A stretch of DNA of 64,000 nt from Arthrobacter hankyongi (GCF_022012395.1 NZ_JAKLTQ010000009.1:98323-162322), one strand, 5' to 3'. Positions 25,601 to 34,117 are shown, numbered from the stretch's first letter. Numbers and translations: made by a program. Notes: generated from the sequence alone by a model not told the origin.

Positions 25601-25677
25601 GAGCGGACAGCTGCGGCCCGGCGGCGTCACCGCGCGTCACTTTGCCGGTGCCGCGGCCGTCCCCGGGCACCCCGGGA

Positions 25678-25683
25678 TACCAT
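25678..25683 (+). promoter_or_regulatory. Leaderless -10 box
   Basis: TACCAT ends 6 bases before the ATG at 25690. This supports that start over the upstream in-frame ATG at 25642. Confidence 0.45.
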
Positions 25684-25689
25684 CTGGCT

Positions 25690-26088
25690 ATGCCCCAAGT
25701 GCTTGATGCAGCCGGACTGATCTCCGAAGTGCTCACCTGGGTGATGCTCGGCCCGGGACTGCTGCTGCTGCTCGCCGGCGGGGTGGTCCGCCTGCTCGGT
25801 GCGAGCTGGCACCGCGCGGAGGGCGTGGCCTTCGCCGACGGACGCCGCCGCGGGGTGCGCTGGTTCGATCACAAACATGGCTTCGTGGAAGGTGTTTTCC
25901 CGGACGGGGACGCCGCGCCTCCGGCCGCCGGAACCGACGTGCTGGTCTATTACGACGCCCGGAACCCGGCCCGCTGGCAGGTCGACGAGCCGCAGCTGCC
26001 CGGCCATACCCTGCTGCTGCTCGGCAAGATCCTCACCGGCGTGGGCGTGCTGGCGGCGGTGGTCGGGCTGGTGGCGATGCTCTTCTGA
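25690..26088 (+). CDS. Small two-helix membrane protein, DUF3592-like
   Basis: 132 residues with membrane helices at about 13-35 and 108-131. Between them is a soluble beta-rich part (RAEGVAFADGRRRGVRWFDHKHGFVEGVFPDG, then VLVYYDARNPARWQVD). The V.YDP-like segment VYYDARNPA is typical of DUF3592-type envelope proteins. The function is unknown. It stands alone between cstA-ybdD and bpa. Confidence 0.7.
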   Translation: MPQVLDAAGLISEVLTWVMLGPGLLLLLAGGVVRLLGASWHRAEGVAFADGRRRGVRWFDHKHGFVEGVFPDGDAAPPAAGTDVLVYYDARNPARWQVDEPQLPGHTLLLLGKILTGVGVLAAVVGLVAMLF

Positions 26089-26165
26089 CCGGCGCGTTCC
26101 CCGGACCCGGGGAGCCGGCGGCAGGTCCATGACGGTTCACCGGATCCGTCTGGCAAGATGAGACC

Positions 26166-26798
26166 ATGAGCGATGAGCAGCCGACACGGGCAGACGAACC
26201 AGTGATCGAGGGCGCGCTCGCCGGCGGCGCCGAAGCCGCAGCGGCGCCGGCGGACCGGCACGGCCGGAACGGCAAAAGCAGGCCCTCCTCCCTGCACGAC
26301 CTGGTGGACGAACCGGCCAAGGTGATGCGCATCGGCACCATGGTCCGCCAGCTGCTCGAGGAGGTGCGCAGTGCCCCGCTCGACGACGGCGCCCGGCGCC
26401 GCCTGGCTGAGATCCATGCGCGTTCCATCAAAGAGCTCGAAGACGGGCTGGCCCCTGAACTGGTCGAGGAGCTGCGCCGGATCGACCTGCCCTTCCCGAA
26501 GGAATCCACGCCCACGGACGCCGAGCTGCGCATCGCCCAGGCCCAGCTGGTCGGCTGGCTCGAAGGGCTCTTCCACGGCATCCAGACGGCCATCGCCGCC
26601 CAGCAGGCAGCCAACCAGCACCTGGCGGCGCAGCTGCAGATGCGCCAGCTGCCGCCGGGCACCATGATCGCCCCCGGCGTCGTCATCGGCGAGGACGGCG
26701 AGCCGCGGCGCGCTGCCGGCTCCGAAACCGAGAACACGCCGCGTCCGGCCGGCCCCCGCGACGAGGGCCAGCCCTCGGGTCCCGGCCAGTACCTGTAG
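26166..26798 (+). CDS. bpa: Bacterial proteasome activator Bpa/PafE
   Basis: 210 residues. The central helical bundle (about 40-165) contains PAKVMRIGTMVRQLLEEVR, IKELEDGLAPELVEELRRI and LVGWLEGLFHGIQTAIAAQQ, characteristic of Bpa. Disordered tails flank it, and the protein ends in GQYL, the motif with penultimate Tyr that docks into the 20S proteasome and opens its gate. Bpa forms a ring that feeds unfolded proteins to the proteasome without ATP. The ATG at 26166 has a CAAGAT element 6 bases before it. The next gene starts 5 bases after the stop. The proteasome genes themselves are outside the window. Confidence 0.93.
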   Translation: MSDEQPTRADEPVIEGALAGGAEAAAAPADRHGRNGKSRPSSLHDLVDEPAKVMRIGTMVRQLLEEVRSAPLDDGARRRLAEIHARSIKELEDGLAPELVEELRRIDLPFPKESTPTDAELRIAQAQLVGWLEGLFHGIQTAIAAQQAANQHLAAQLQMRQLPPGTMIAPGVVIGEDGEPRRAAGSETENTPRPAGPRDEGQPSGPGQYL

Positions 26799-26803
26799 CA
26801 CCG

Positions 26804-27277
26804 GTGGCGTTCTTCGGGGCCGCCCGGCAGGCCCGCCGGGACGACAAGGAACTTGGCAAGGGGCTCTGGCGCCGCCTGCACGACAGGTACCGGCGCGGAC
26901 TGGACCGCTACCACCAGATCCTCGAGGGTGTGGCGGACGAGGCCCTGTATGCCGAACTGGTGGCCGTGGCAGACCAGCTCTCCGGCCAGCTGCCCGAAGT
27001 GCGCCGCTGCTGCACGGCTGCCCAGCGCGAAGCGCCCAGCGAGGGCATGGACGTCCCCGGCGGCCGGCTCGGACGGATGCACCGGTACCTGTCCAAGGCC
27101 GGCAACTCGGTGGCCGCCGCGGCCGAGGCGGCGGCAATGGCCAGGCTGGCCGGCGAGCAGCGCGGTCCGCTGGGCGACGCCGGGGTCCCCGCCGCGGTGG
27201 CCAGCGTCCGGCGCCAGGCCGCGGTGGTGCTCGAAGACATTGCCGAAGCGGTCCGCTGCCTCGAAGCGCGGGACTAG
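26804..27277 (+). CDS. Helical protein of unknown function, co-transcribed with bpa
   Basis: 157 residues beginning at a GTG 5 bases after the bpa stop. It is almost wholly alpha-helical by eye, with a basic N terminus (RQARRDDKELGKGLWRRL) and Ala-rich helices; there is no membrane segment or signal. No family is recognised. Tight linkage suggests a link with proteasome feeding or simple co-expression. Its stop codon shares CTAG with the stop of convergent malQ. Confidence 0.75.
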   Translation: MAFFGAARQARRDDKELGKGLWRRLHDRYRRGLDRYHQILEGVADEALYAELVAVADQLSGQLPEVRRCCTAAQREAPSEGMDVPGGRLGRMHRYLSKAGNSVAAAAEAAAMARLAGEQRGPLGDAGVPAAVASVRRQAAVVLEDIAEAVRCLEARD

Positions 27278-29445
27278 GCCGGCTGCCGGCGGCGCAGGCT
27301 TTCCTCCACCGCCGCCAGCAGCGAGCCGAACCGGGCATCCCCGGCCAGGTCCTCGATGAGCACCGCGTCCCCCTCGGCATCGGCCAGCGGCACCCGCCAG
27401 TTCGGGTACTCGTCCCGGGTTCCGGGCTGGTTCTGCGCCCGCCGCTCGCCGACGGCGTCCACCAGGGACACCCCCAGCAGGACCGACGGCGACTGCGCCA
27501 GCAGCCGGTAGAGCGCCTCGATCACCTGCCCGTCCGGCAGCCGGCCGGTGTCCGCCGGCAGCAGGCCGCGCCGGCGGACCAGATCCAGCACGGCCGCCAG
27601 GGCCTCCTCATGCAGGGCTTGTTCGTCCGTCAGCGCGCGGTTGAGCAGACCCAGCTGGTCCCGCAGCCGGACGTGCTCCCCGGCCAGGTAGCCCGCGGTC
27701 GGCGGCAGGTCGTGCGTGTTGACGCTGGCCAGGCACAGCGCGCGGTATGCCTCCGGGGGCAGCGGGGCGCCGGCGTCGTCGGACTCGAACCAGAGGATGG
27801 AGGTGCCCAGGATGCCGCGCTCGGCCAGATAGTCCCGCACCCACGGTTCCACGGTGCCCAGGTCCTCGCCGATCACGACGGCACCGGCGCGCTCGGCCTC
27901 GAGCGCGAGGATGCCCACCAGCGCCTCATGGTCGTAGTAGACGTAGGCACCGTCGCCGGGGGCGTTGCCCTCCGGCACCCACCACAGCCGGAACAGGCCC
28001 AGAATATGGTCCACCCGCACGCCCCCGGCGTGGCGCAGCACCGTGCGCAGCATGTCGCGCAGCGGCGCATAGCCGGCCTCGGCGAGCCGCTGCGGATGCC
28101 ACGGCGGCTGCGACCAGTCCTGGCCCTGCTGGTTGTACATGTCCGGCGGCGCGCCCACGCTCATCCCCGGAACCAGCACCGGGCGCAGCGTCCACGCGTC
28201 GGCGCTGGCCAGGTCCGCACCGACGGCCAGGTCGTGCACCACGCCCAGCCGCATGCCGGCGGCCGTGGCGGCACGCTGGGCGGACTCCAGCTGCTCGTCG
28301 CAGAGCCACTGCAGCCAGCAGTGGAAACCGACCCGGTCCGCCAGTCGCGCGCGGGCCTGCTCCGCCGCGACCGAGGCCGGGCCGCCGAAGTCCTGCCAGA
28401 ACGGGTCCTCGGGCCCAAGTTCCTCGCGCAGCGCACTCCAGAGCGCAAAATCCTCCAGCCCGGACCCCTGCTGGGCGCGGAAGGCCTCGAAGGACTGCTG
28501 GCGCGCCGGCGAGCGCTCCACCGCGTAGAGCAGTTCGAGCGCCTCCAGCTTCGCCGCGTAGGCCGTGTCCCGGTCCAGCTTCCCGGCATCCAGGTTCAGC
28601 GGGTGCACCTGCTTGGCCAGCTCGTCCACCTGCCGGCGCAGCTTGCGCTTCAGGTAGGCCAGCTCCGGCACCGCCTCGATGCGCAGGTAGAGCGGGTTGA
28701 AGAACCGGCGGGTCGACGGCGAATAGGGCGAGGGCTGCAGCGGCGGTGCCGGCTCGGCCGCGTGCAGCGGGTTGACCAGGACAAAGTCCGCCCCGTGCCC
28801 GCCGCCGAGGGCGGCCAGATCCGCCAGATCGGCGAAGTCCCCGATGCCCCAGGACCGCTTCGAGCGCACCGAGTACAGCTGCGCGGCCAGGCCCCAGCCG
28901 CGGCGCTGCTCCAGCGGCGCGGCCGTGGTGAGCCGCTGTGGCACCACCACGAGGGTGGCCTTCGTGTGCCGGTCGCCGGAGGCAGCGTGCAGCACGTGCC
29001 AGCCCAGCGGCAGGTCCCGCGGCAGCTCGAAGGTCGCCCGGCCGGTCAGCACGCCGTCGACCAGCCGCGGGTTCACCCAGAGGTCGCGCTGGACCGGGTG
29101 GTGCCTGCCGCCGTCCTCGGCCTCGATCCACAGCCGGACCGGCTCGCCGTGTCGGACATGCACCGGCACCAGGGTTTCGGTACCGGCGCGGCCGACGACG
29201 GCGGGCGGCAGCATCCGCCGCCACGGCGCCAGTTCGGCGTCCTCGAGGGCGGCGTCGAGCAGTTCGTCCGTCCCGGCCTTCACCCCCAGCCCGGCAATGA
29301 TCTTCACCAGGGTCTCCGGCGCGACGTCGTGCGGCTGCCGGTCCCAGCCGGAGAAGGAGGTCCCGATGCGGTGCGCCTGAGCCAGGGCCTGGAGCCTGGC
29401 CAGATCCAGCCGGCTGGTTCCGGGTGCAGTGGGTGCTGTGTTCAT
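27274..29445 (-). CDS. malQ: 4-alpha-glucanotransferase (amylomaltase)
   Basis: 723 residues of glycoside hydrolase family 77. The catalytic Asp lies in VRVDHILGLFR (about 477), the acid/base Glu in VVIGEDLG (about 524) and the third carboxylate in NTHDLPPTAGY (about 578). It moves alpha-1,4-glucan segments between maltodextrins, in maltose or glycogen use. An N-terminal extension of about 150 residues before the barrel is usual for actinobacterial MalQ. The start at 29445 follows GAGGCGGA; a TAGGCT -10 box lies about 70 bases upstream (29518-29513). The stop overlaps that of the convergent upstream gene by 4 bases. Confidence 0.95.
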   Translation of the reverse strand: MNTAPTAPGTSRLDLARLQALAQAHRIGTSFSGWDRQPHDVAPETLVKIIAGLGVKAGTDELLDAALEDAELAPWRRMLPPAVVGRAGTETLVPVHVRHGEPVRLWIEAEDGGRHHPVQRDLWVNPRLVDGVLTGRATFELPRDLPLGWHVLHAASGDRHTKATLVVVPQRLTTAAPLEQRRGWGLAAQLYSVRSKRSWGIGDFADLADLAALGGGHGADFVLVNPLHAAEPAPPLQPSPYSPSTRRFFNPLYLRIEAVPELAYLKRKLRRQVDELAKQVHPLNLDAGKLDRDTAYAAKLEALELLYAVERSPARQQSFEAFRAQQGSGLEDFALWSALREELGPEDPFWQDFGGPASVAAEQARARLADRVGFHCWLQWLCDEQLESAQRAATAAGMRLGVVHDLAVGADLASADAWTLRPVLVPGMSVGAPPDMYNQQGQDWSQPPWHPQRLAEAGYAPLRDMLRTVLRHAGGVRVDHILGLFRLWWVPEGNAPGDGAYVYYDHEALVGILALEAERAGAVVIGEDLGTVEPWVRDYLAERGILGTSILWFESDDAGAPLPPEAYRALCLASVNTHDLPPTAGYLAGEHVRLRDQLGLLNRALTDEQALHEEALAAVLDLVRRRGLLPADTGRLPDGQVIEALYRLLAQSPSVLLGVSLVDAVGERRAQNQPGTRDEYPNWRVPLADAEGDAVLIEDLAGDARFGSLLAAVEESLRRRQPA

Positions 29446-29603
29446 CAGGTCCGCCTCGTTTCCTGCCGCGGCGGTGCCGGGCCGTTGCGATCTGGAAGGG
29501 AACTGATGATCAGCCTAACCGATCGGCCGGCCCCCTGCCGCCGGGGCCGGACCCGCCACTTGCATGTTGATATGTCCCCAAATGCAGGATCCGCAGCGCC
29601 CGG

Positions 29604-29845
29604 TCAGCCCCCGGCCGGCAGCCAGCTGCGGACAACCCCGCCGTAGGTACCGGGCGCGGCCGGCTCGATGGCCCGGTCGCGGATGCCGAGGATCCCGGTC
29701 CAGGCCTTGTGGACCAGGTCGTAGCTGTCGACGTCGGCATCGGTCTCGCCCGGTTCCCGGTAGGTCATCCACTTGTCCCCGCCGGCATGAAGAGATTGAG
29801 CAGGTACCGGGTGCCGTCGCGCACCTGCACGTCGTTCGTGGTCAT
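29604..29845 (-). pseudogene. Frameshifted small hypothetical gene
   Basis: Reading starts at ATG 29845 (MTTNDVQVRDGTRYLLNLF, then MPAG) and hits a TGA after 26 codons. If one G is added in the run CCCC (plus strand 29777-29780), the frame continues as DKWMTYREPGETDADVDSYD and on through WTGILGIRD to VRSWLPAGG and TGA at 29604. The whole would be about 80 residues. Either a base was lost from the gene or the run was misread in the assembly. The protein has no family I recognise and no membrane segment. Confidence 0.6.
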
Positions 29846-30155
29846 TAAGAGCAGGATCGCGACGAGGATTTTTCTCGTAAACACTGTCTCCTGGGTGAGG
29901 ACCTCTGGACCGGTTTCCTGGCGCCGCTCCTGTATGGTTCCGGGCGGGAGCACAGTCTTCCGGCGGGACGGTGGAACTGGGGCAAGACTAACCGGCGGCG
30001 GAGCGCCCGGCCAGACTTCGCCGTCGCCGGCTGTCCCCAAGCGTCCCGATCGGGGAACCGGCCCCGGGCCCTCGTCCGCCCGCACGATGTCCGGCCGCCG
30101 GACCGTCTACGCTGGAAGGCACGAGCCGGCAGGCGGCCGGCCCGGAGGGGAGAGC
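29846..30155. other. 310-bp region without a supported gene
   Basis: Open frames here are compositional shadows. The right end holds TACGCT (30109-30114), a possible -10 for the HNH gene with a leader of about 40 bases containing its GGAGGGGAGA ribosome site. The region is otherwise featureless by eye. Confidence 0.5.
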
Positions 30156-31013
30156 ATGGCGGCAATCATCTTGGCCTGGAACCCGGAACTGTGGGACGGG
30201 TGGCAGCCGGCCTATCCGGAAGCCGTCGATCTGGTCGCCGCCACGGGCGCCTTCCAGGCGCACTGGAGCGTGGGCCGGCACCGGAACATCGAAGCCGGCA
30301 GCGAGGCCTGGCTGCTGCTGCAGGGCGGGCAGGGCCGCGGGCTCATCGGCCACGCCACCGTTACTTCCGAACCCTACCCCGGGCCCCATTTCCGCCGGCC
30401 CTCCGCCACGGCCAACTACGTGGAGGTGGTCTTCGACGTGCTGCTGCCGCGCGGCGACGAAATCCCCGCCGCCGAACTGCTCGCCCGCGTGCCCGGGATC
30501 CCGTGGAAGGCGGTGCGCGGCTCCGGCCTGGCCGTGCCCGCCGGCAGCGAACCGGCCTTGCGCACGCTCTGGGCCGACCATGTCCTGCCATCCGCCCAGG
30601 ACCCGACGCTGCCGGTGCCAGGCACGCTGCCCGGGGAGGCCGTGACCCGGGTGCTGGCCAACCGGTACGAGCGCGATGTCCGGGCCCGCCGCGACTGCCT
30701 CGAACACCACGGGCTCAGCTGCGCCGCCTGCGGCTTCAATTTCGAGGCCGTCTACGGGGAGATCGGGCACGAATTCATCCACGTCCACCACCTCGTGCCG
30801 GTGGCGCTGCTCGGCCCCGGCTACGAGCTCGACCCGCTGACGGACCTGGTCCCGCTGTGCGCGAACTGCCATGCTATGGTCCACACCCGTCCGGACCCGA
30901 TCCGGCCCGCCGAACTGCGCCGGATCATCGATGCCTCGCGCGCCGTCGCCGCCGAGGTGGCGACGCCGGAAGAGGAAGCAGCCCTGGACGAAGCCCGCCG
31001 CATGCTGGGCTGA
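30156..31013 (+). CDS. EVE-like/HNH predicted modification-dependent restriction endonuclease
   Basis: 285 residues. The N-terminal half (about 1-150) looks like an EVE/PUA-type modified-base pocket: LAWNPELW, HWSVGRHRNIEAGSEAWLL, RGLIGHATV, then SEPYP and ANYVEVVF. The C-terminal half (about 180-250) is a McrA-like HNH nuclease: CAACGF (a zinc CxxC), EFIHVHHLVPVAL, DLVPLCANCHAMVH (second CxxC and the final His). This pairing occurs in type IV enzymes such as VcaM4I, which cut DNA containing modified cytosine. The ATG has a strong GGAGGGGAG site. It stands alone, with no methylase beside it, as expected for type IV. Cutting specificity is inferred. Confidence 0.82.
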   Translation: MAAIILAWNPELWDGWQPAYPEAVDLVAATGAFQAHWSVGRHRNIEAGSEAWLLLQGGQGRGLIGHATVTSEPYPGPHFRRPSATANYVEVVFDVLLPRGDEIPAAELLARVPGIPWKAVRGSGLAVPAGSEPALRTLWADHVLPSAQDPTLPVPGTLPGEAVTRVLANRYERDVRARRDCLEHHGLSCAACGFNFEAVYGEIGHEFIHVHHLVPVALLGPGYELDPLTDLVPLCANCHAMVHTRPDPIRPAELRRIIDASRAVAAEVATPEEEAALDEARRMLG

Positions 31014-31138
31014 AGCCGCCGCGGCGGGCCCGGCGCGTGACGTGCGAGGCCGCGGCGCTTACGATATGGGAAGCCGGACCAGGACGGCCGCGCGGGCGGG
31101 TTCCGTGGTCCGCCGGCACAACCAGGCAGGAGAACGAC

Positions 31139-31426
31139 TTGGCTGAAGACGACGTCATTTTCTCCGTGACCGCGACGCCGCGGGCAGGCGGCGGGCAGGG
31201 TTTCCGCAACGGCATTGAGCAACTCGCGGCCGCCCGCGTGGGTGGCGCCGTCTTCCGGGTCAACGAAGTGGACGATGACAGCGCCAGGCTGACCGGCAGG
31301 ATCCCGGTCAAGCTGGCCACCAGCGATGCAGAACTGGCCGCCTACCTCCAGGACGAGATCGAGTCCCAGGAGGGCATCAGCCTGGACCTGGACGTGACCA
31401 TCGAGGGCGACGTCGAGGCCGGCTGA
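31139..31426 (+). CDS. Small acidic hypothetical protein
   Basis: 95 residues starting at a TTG preceded by AGGAGAACGAC. The sequence alternates predicted strands and acidic helices (DDVIFSVTATP, RVNEVDDDSARLTG, then LDLDVTIEGDVEAG), suggesting a small beta-rich domain. No family is recognised. It follows the HNH gene by 125 bp with its own TACGAT -10 element (about 31061), so it is probably a separate unit. The 277 bp after it show nothing convincing. Confidence 0.65.
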   Translation: MAEDDVIFSVTATPRAGGGQGFRNGIEQLAAARVGGAVFRVNEVDDDSARLTGRIPVKLATSDAELAAYLQDEIESQEGISLDLDVTIEGDVEAG

Positions 31427-31703
31427 CGGCCGGGCGCGGCGCCTCCGCTTCGGCTGCCCGGAGGGGGCCGGGAGCCCGACGACGGTGCGGGCGCCGGACC
31501 CCCGGCCGGCGGCGGAGCCTGGCTCAACGCCGCCCTCCCGGGACGGGAAATCGGTCCAGCCGGTCCGTTGGGGGATGGCCGGTGGATCGGTTAACCCGCG
31601 ACTCCAAGAATAGTAGCGCCGCAGGTCAGGGCAAGGTCCGGCACCCGGATCCGCCCGAGCGGGTACCCGAAATTCATCGGGCCCGCCGGCTGGCCGGGAC
31701 GGG

Positions 31704-32522
31704 TCAGTCCAGCAGCCGCTTCAGCGTGTCGCGGGCCTCGTCCAGGGCGCACCTGAGCCGGGGCATCCTGCTGCCGGGCAGCAGCACCCGCGGCCCCTTG
31801 CTCCAGACCTCGGACAGGTCGGCGATTTCCGGCGTGTCCCAGGCCGCCAGGCGGAACGCCTCGACGGCGGGCAGGTAGGCCGCGCCCAGTTCCGCCGCCC
31901 CCGGATGGGCGATGATGCCGTACCGGCCGAACAGGCAGGTGACCCGGTCCACGAGGTTCGGTGTTTCCAGCAGCAGGTAGCGCGGGTCCTGCCCGAGCTG
32001 TGCCGCCGCGTGCCTGGCGTACTTCAGGGCCCGGCCGGTCTGGCTGCCCCGCCGGCTGTGCTCCAGGCTGTAGGAGACCATTTCCAGCAGGCTGTAGATC
32101 CTGGAACCGAAGTCGAATTCCAGCCAGTCCTGGATCGTGGCCGCCTTGTCCCAGGCGTCGCTCCGCTCCGGCGTCTCCGGCGGACTGTCCCGCCGCGTGT
32201 CCCAGATCCGCACCGTTTCGTTCAGCGCCTCGTCCAGGGTGTCGTGCAGCACCGAGCAGAGCAGGACGCCCATGTCGCCCACTCCCCAGCGCAGCAGGCA
32301 CAGCGTATTGCGCAGGATCCGGTCCAGCCGCAGGTTGCTGAACGGCCCGGGCGGCTCGTCCAGGATCTGGCCGTGGTGCACGCGGACGGCGGCATCCAGC
32401 GCGTAGCCGAGATACTCCTTGTCCGCGTCGGCAAAATCCTCGGTCATCTGCATGATCCCGGCCAGGAGCAGTGCCGTGTCCGTCCGGCTGGACCCCGTGG
32501 CCGCGGGGGAGTCCGGCGTCAT
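31704..32522 (-). CDS. HD-domain protein resembling (p)ppGpp hydrolases
   Basis: 272 residues. ALDAAVRVHHGQ (about 50-61) and LCSVLHDTLDEA (about 93-104) resemble the first His and the HD/ED pair of the RelA/SpoT hydrolase fold (MESH1-like). The Arg/Lys region expected between them is altered. The rest is helical with Trp/Leu-rich repeats. There is no synthetase or TGS domain. It may hydrolyse a nucleotide or be an inactive relative. The start at 32522 follows GGAGGATGATGGG; the in-frame ATG at 32591 has no ribosome site. Confidence 0.6.
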   Translation of the reverse strand: MTPDSPAATGSSRTDTALLLAGIMQMTEDFADADKEYLGYALDAAVRVHHGQILDEPPGPFSNLRLDRILRNTLCLLRWGVGDMGVLLCSVLHDTLDEALNETVRIWDTRRDSPPETPERSDAWDKAATIQDWLEFDFGSRIYSLLEMVSYSLEHSRRGSQTGRALKYARHAAAQLGQDPRYLLLETPNLVDRVTCLFGRYGIIAHPGAAELGAAYLPAVEAFRLAAWDTPEIADLSEVWSKGPRVLLPGSRMPRLRCALDEARDTLKRLLD

Positions 32523-32629
32523 GCGCCCATCATCCTCCGGCGCCCTGACGCTGGGAAGACCCGGGGCGCCGGCGCGCTGCCGCCCTGCCAACGCTGCAGG
32601 GAGCTGCTTTCCGGGCCGTCAGGCAGCGC

Positions 32630-32809
32630 TCAGGCCGCGCGCCAGCGCAGCCGGTTTTCCGTGGCGGAGGTCCTGCAGGTGCAGGTCCTGCCGTTGGTCT
32701 TGCCGGTGTCCTTCCGGTCTTTCAGGGACGAGGCGCAGAAGGCACCGGGGGAGACTTCATTCCTCTGCGTTTCCGGCTGTGGCCAGATACCTGAATCTGC
32801 GGCGCTGGG
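32630..32809 (-). pseudogene. Cys-rich gene fragment without a start codon
   Basis: One minus-strand frame reads NEVSPGAFCASSLKDRKD, then TNGRTCTCRTSATENRLRWR and AA, and stops at 32630. The Cys pattern and the TSATxxRLRW ending resemble a C-terminal motif I have seen in actinobacterial phage- or plasmid-type proteins. No in-frame start with a ribosome site exists; an ATG with GAGGA at about 32760 is one frame off, so it may be frameshifted or truncated. Evidence is limited to this short stretch. Confidence 0.35.
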
Positions 32810-32820
32810 CCCGGGACGAC

Positions 32821-32857
32821 CCGGCGGCCGGCGGGATCGACTCCCGCCGGCCGCCGG
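32821..32857. terminator. Strong hairpin after the Ala/Lys-rich gene
   Basis: Perfect 16-bp arms (CCGGCGGCCGGCGGGA) surround a 5-base loop, about 45 bp beyond the stop of the minus-strand gene at 32903. Confidence 0.7.
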
Positions 32858-32902
32858 ACCGCTATGGATTGTGCTGGCTGCTTCTACTGCTGCGCCGCCG
32901 GG

Positions 32903-33400
32903 TCAGGCGGCGTCCTGCTCCAGCTCATCGGCGTCCTGCTCGAGCTCGGCTGCTGCGGCTTCCTTGGCGGCGGCCTTCTTCGCGGCCTTCTTCGCCTCGG
33001 CCGCAGCCTTCTTGGCGGCGATCCTGGCCTTGACTGCTGCCTTCTTCGCAGCGGCGGCCTCCTTCTTCAGGGCCTTGGTCGCCTTGGCCTGCAGCTTCTT
33101 TTCCAGCGCCGCGGACTTCGCCTCGGCCTTCTTCGCCTCGGCCGCAGCCTTCTTGGCGGCCGCCGCTTCCTTCTTGGCCGCGACCTTCGCCTTGACGGCT
33201 TCCTGCTTGGCGGCGGCCGCCTGCTTCTTCAGCGCCGCGGCGGCGTGGGCTTCGGCAGACTTGCCGGGAGCAGCCGGGGCCGACGCCGAGGGCACCGGAG
33301 CGGGAACGGTTTCCTCCGCCGCCACGGCGGCGCCGGCCCCGCCGGAAAGGATGACCCCTGCCGCGAGCAGGCCGGCGGCGAATTTCGATGCGAATGACAT
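32903..33400 (-). CDS. Secreted Ala/Lys-rich coiled-coil protein
   Basis: 165 residues. A signal peptide (about 1-28, SGGAGAAVAAEE) is followed by a Pro/Ala linker and then about 110 residues built almost only of Ala, Lys and Glu in repeated AAKKAAAEAKKA units. These would form one long, positively charged helix. The end turns acidic (ELEQDADELEQDAA). The composition is like histone H1 tails or eukaryotic-like DNA-binding tails, but export suggests binding to cell wall, teichoic-type polymers or extracellular DNA. MSFASK (33400) is taken as the start; an ATG at 33415 is also in frame. Function is unknown. Confidence 0.72.
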   Translation of the reverse strand: MSFASKFAAGLLAAGVILSGGAGAAVAAEETVPAPVPSASAPAAPGKSAEAHAAAALKKQAAAAKQEAVKAKVAAKKEAAAAKKAAAEAKKAEAKSAALEKKLQAKATKALKKEAAAAKKAAVKARIAAKKAAAEAKKAAKKAAAKEAAAAELEQDADELEQDAA

Positions 33401-33567
33401 GAACGTATACCCCAATGCTGTAGAACCGAGATGCTGCCGGGATAAACCTTTTACCCCGGAGCCGATCCTAAAGTCTTTTTCGCACCTGTACAGGGGTGCG
33501 GCACGAAAGCGGCGGTCCCGGGCCCGAATTCTCCAGCAGCGTCCCCCACGGATGCCGCGGGCCGGCG

Positions 33568-34035
33568 CTACGCTGCCAGGCGCCGCCGGACGATCTCGCT
33601 GACGGCCTTGCCGTCGAAGCGGCCGGCGACCCTCGCGGTCACCGGCTTCATCACCAACCCCATCTGGCGCGGGGACAGTTCCATTCCGCCGGCTTCCAGG
33701 GCGGCGATTTCCTCGTCGACGATGGCCTCCACCTCGGCGGTGGTGAGCGGCTGGGGCAGGTAGGCCTCGATGACCTCGGCCTCGGCGATCTCCGTGGCCG
33801 CCCGTCCGGCCTCGCCCGCCTCGGAGTAAATGCGGGCGGTGTCGCGCCGCTTGGCGGCCTCCTTCTGCAGCAGGGCGGTGGTCTGGGCATCGTCCAGTTC
33901 AACCGGCGTCTTGCCGGACTTCTCGCGCGTGGCGATCTCGCCCAGGACATTCCGCAGGGTGGTCAGGGCCGTCTTGTTGCCTGACTTCATATGGGTGACG
34001 ACGTCGGCGTGCAGGCGCTCTTTCAGGGTGCTCAT
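33568..34035 (-). CDS. GatB/YqeY domain-containing protein
   Basis: 155 residues matching the YqeY family over its whole length: LKERLHADVVTHMKSGNK, LRNVLGEIATREK, EAYLPQPLTTAEVEAIV and MGLVMKPVTARVAGRFDG. The domain is related to the tail of the GatB subunit of tRNA amidotransferase; the role of the free protein is not settled. It is cytosolic. The start ATG at 34035 has AAGGACACC upstream. It is a single gene. Confidence 0.93.
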   Translation of the reverse strand: MSTLKERLHADVVTHMKSGNKTALTTLRNVLGEIATREKSGKTPVELDDAQTTALLQKEAAKRRDTARIYSEAGEAGRAATEIAEAEVIEAYLPQPLTTAEVEAIVDEEIAALEAGGMELSPRQMGLVMKPVTARVAGRFDGKAVSEIVRRRLAA

Positions 34036-34117
34036 GGTGTCCTTCGTTTCTGCGATGGCATTGTTCCGCCGGATCCGGCGTTGCCAGCAAAAACACTAGT
34101 ACCGTCTCCGGCCGCCG

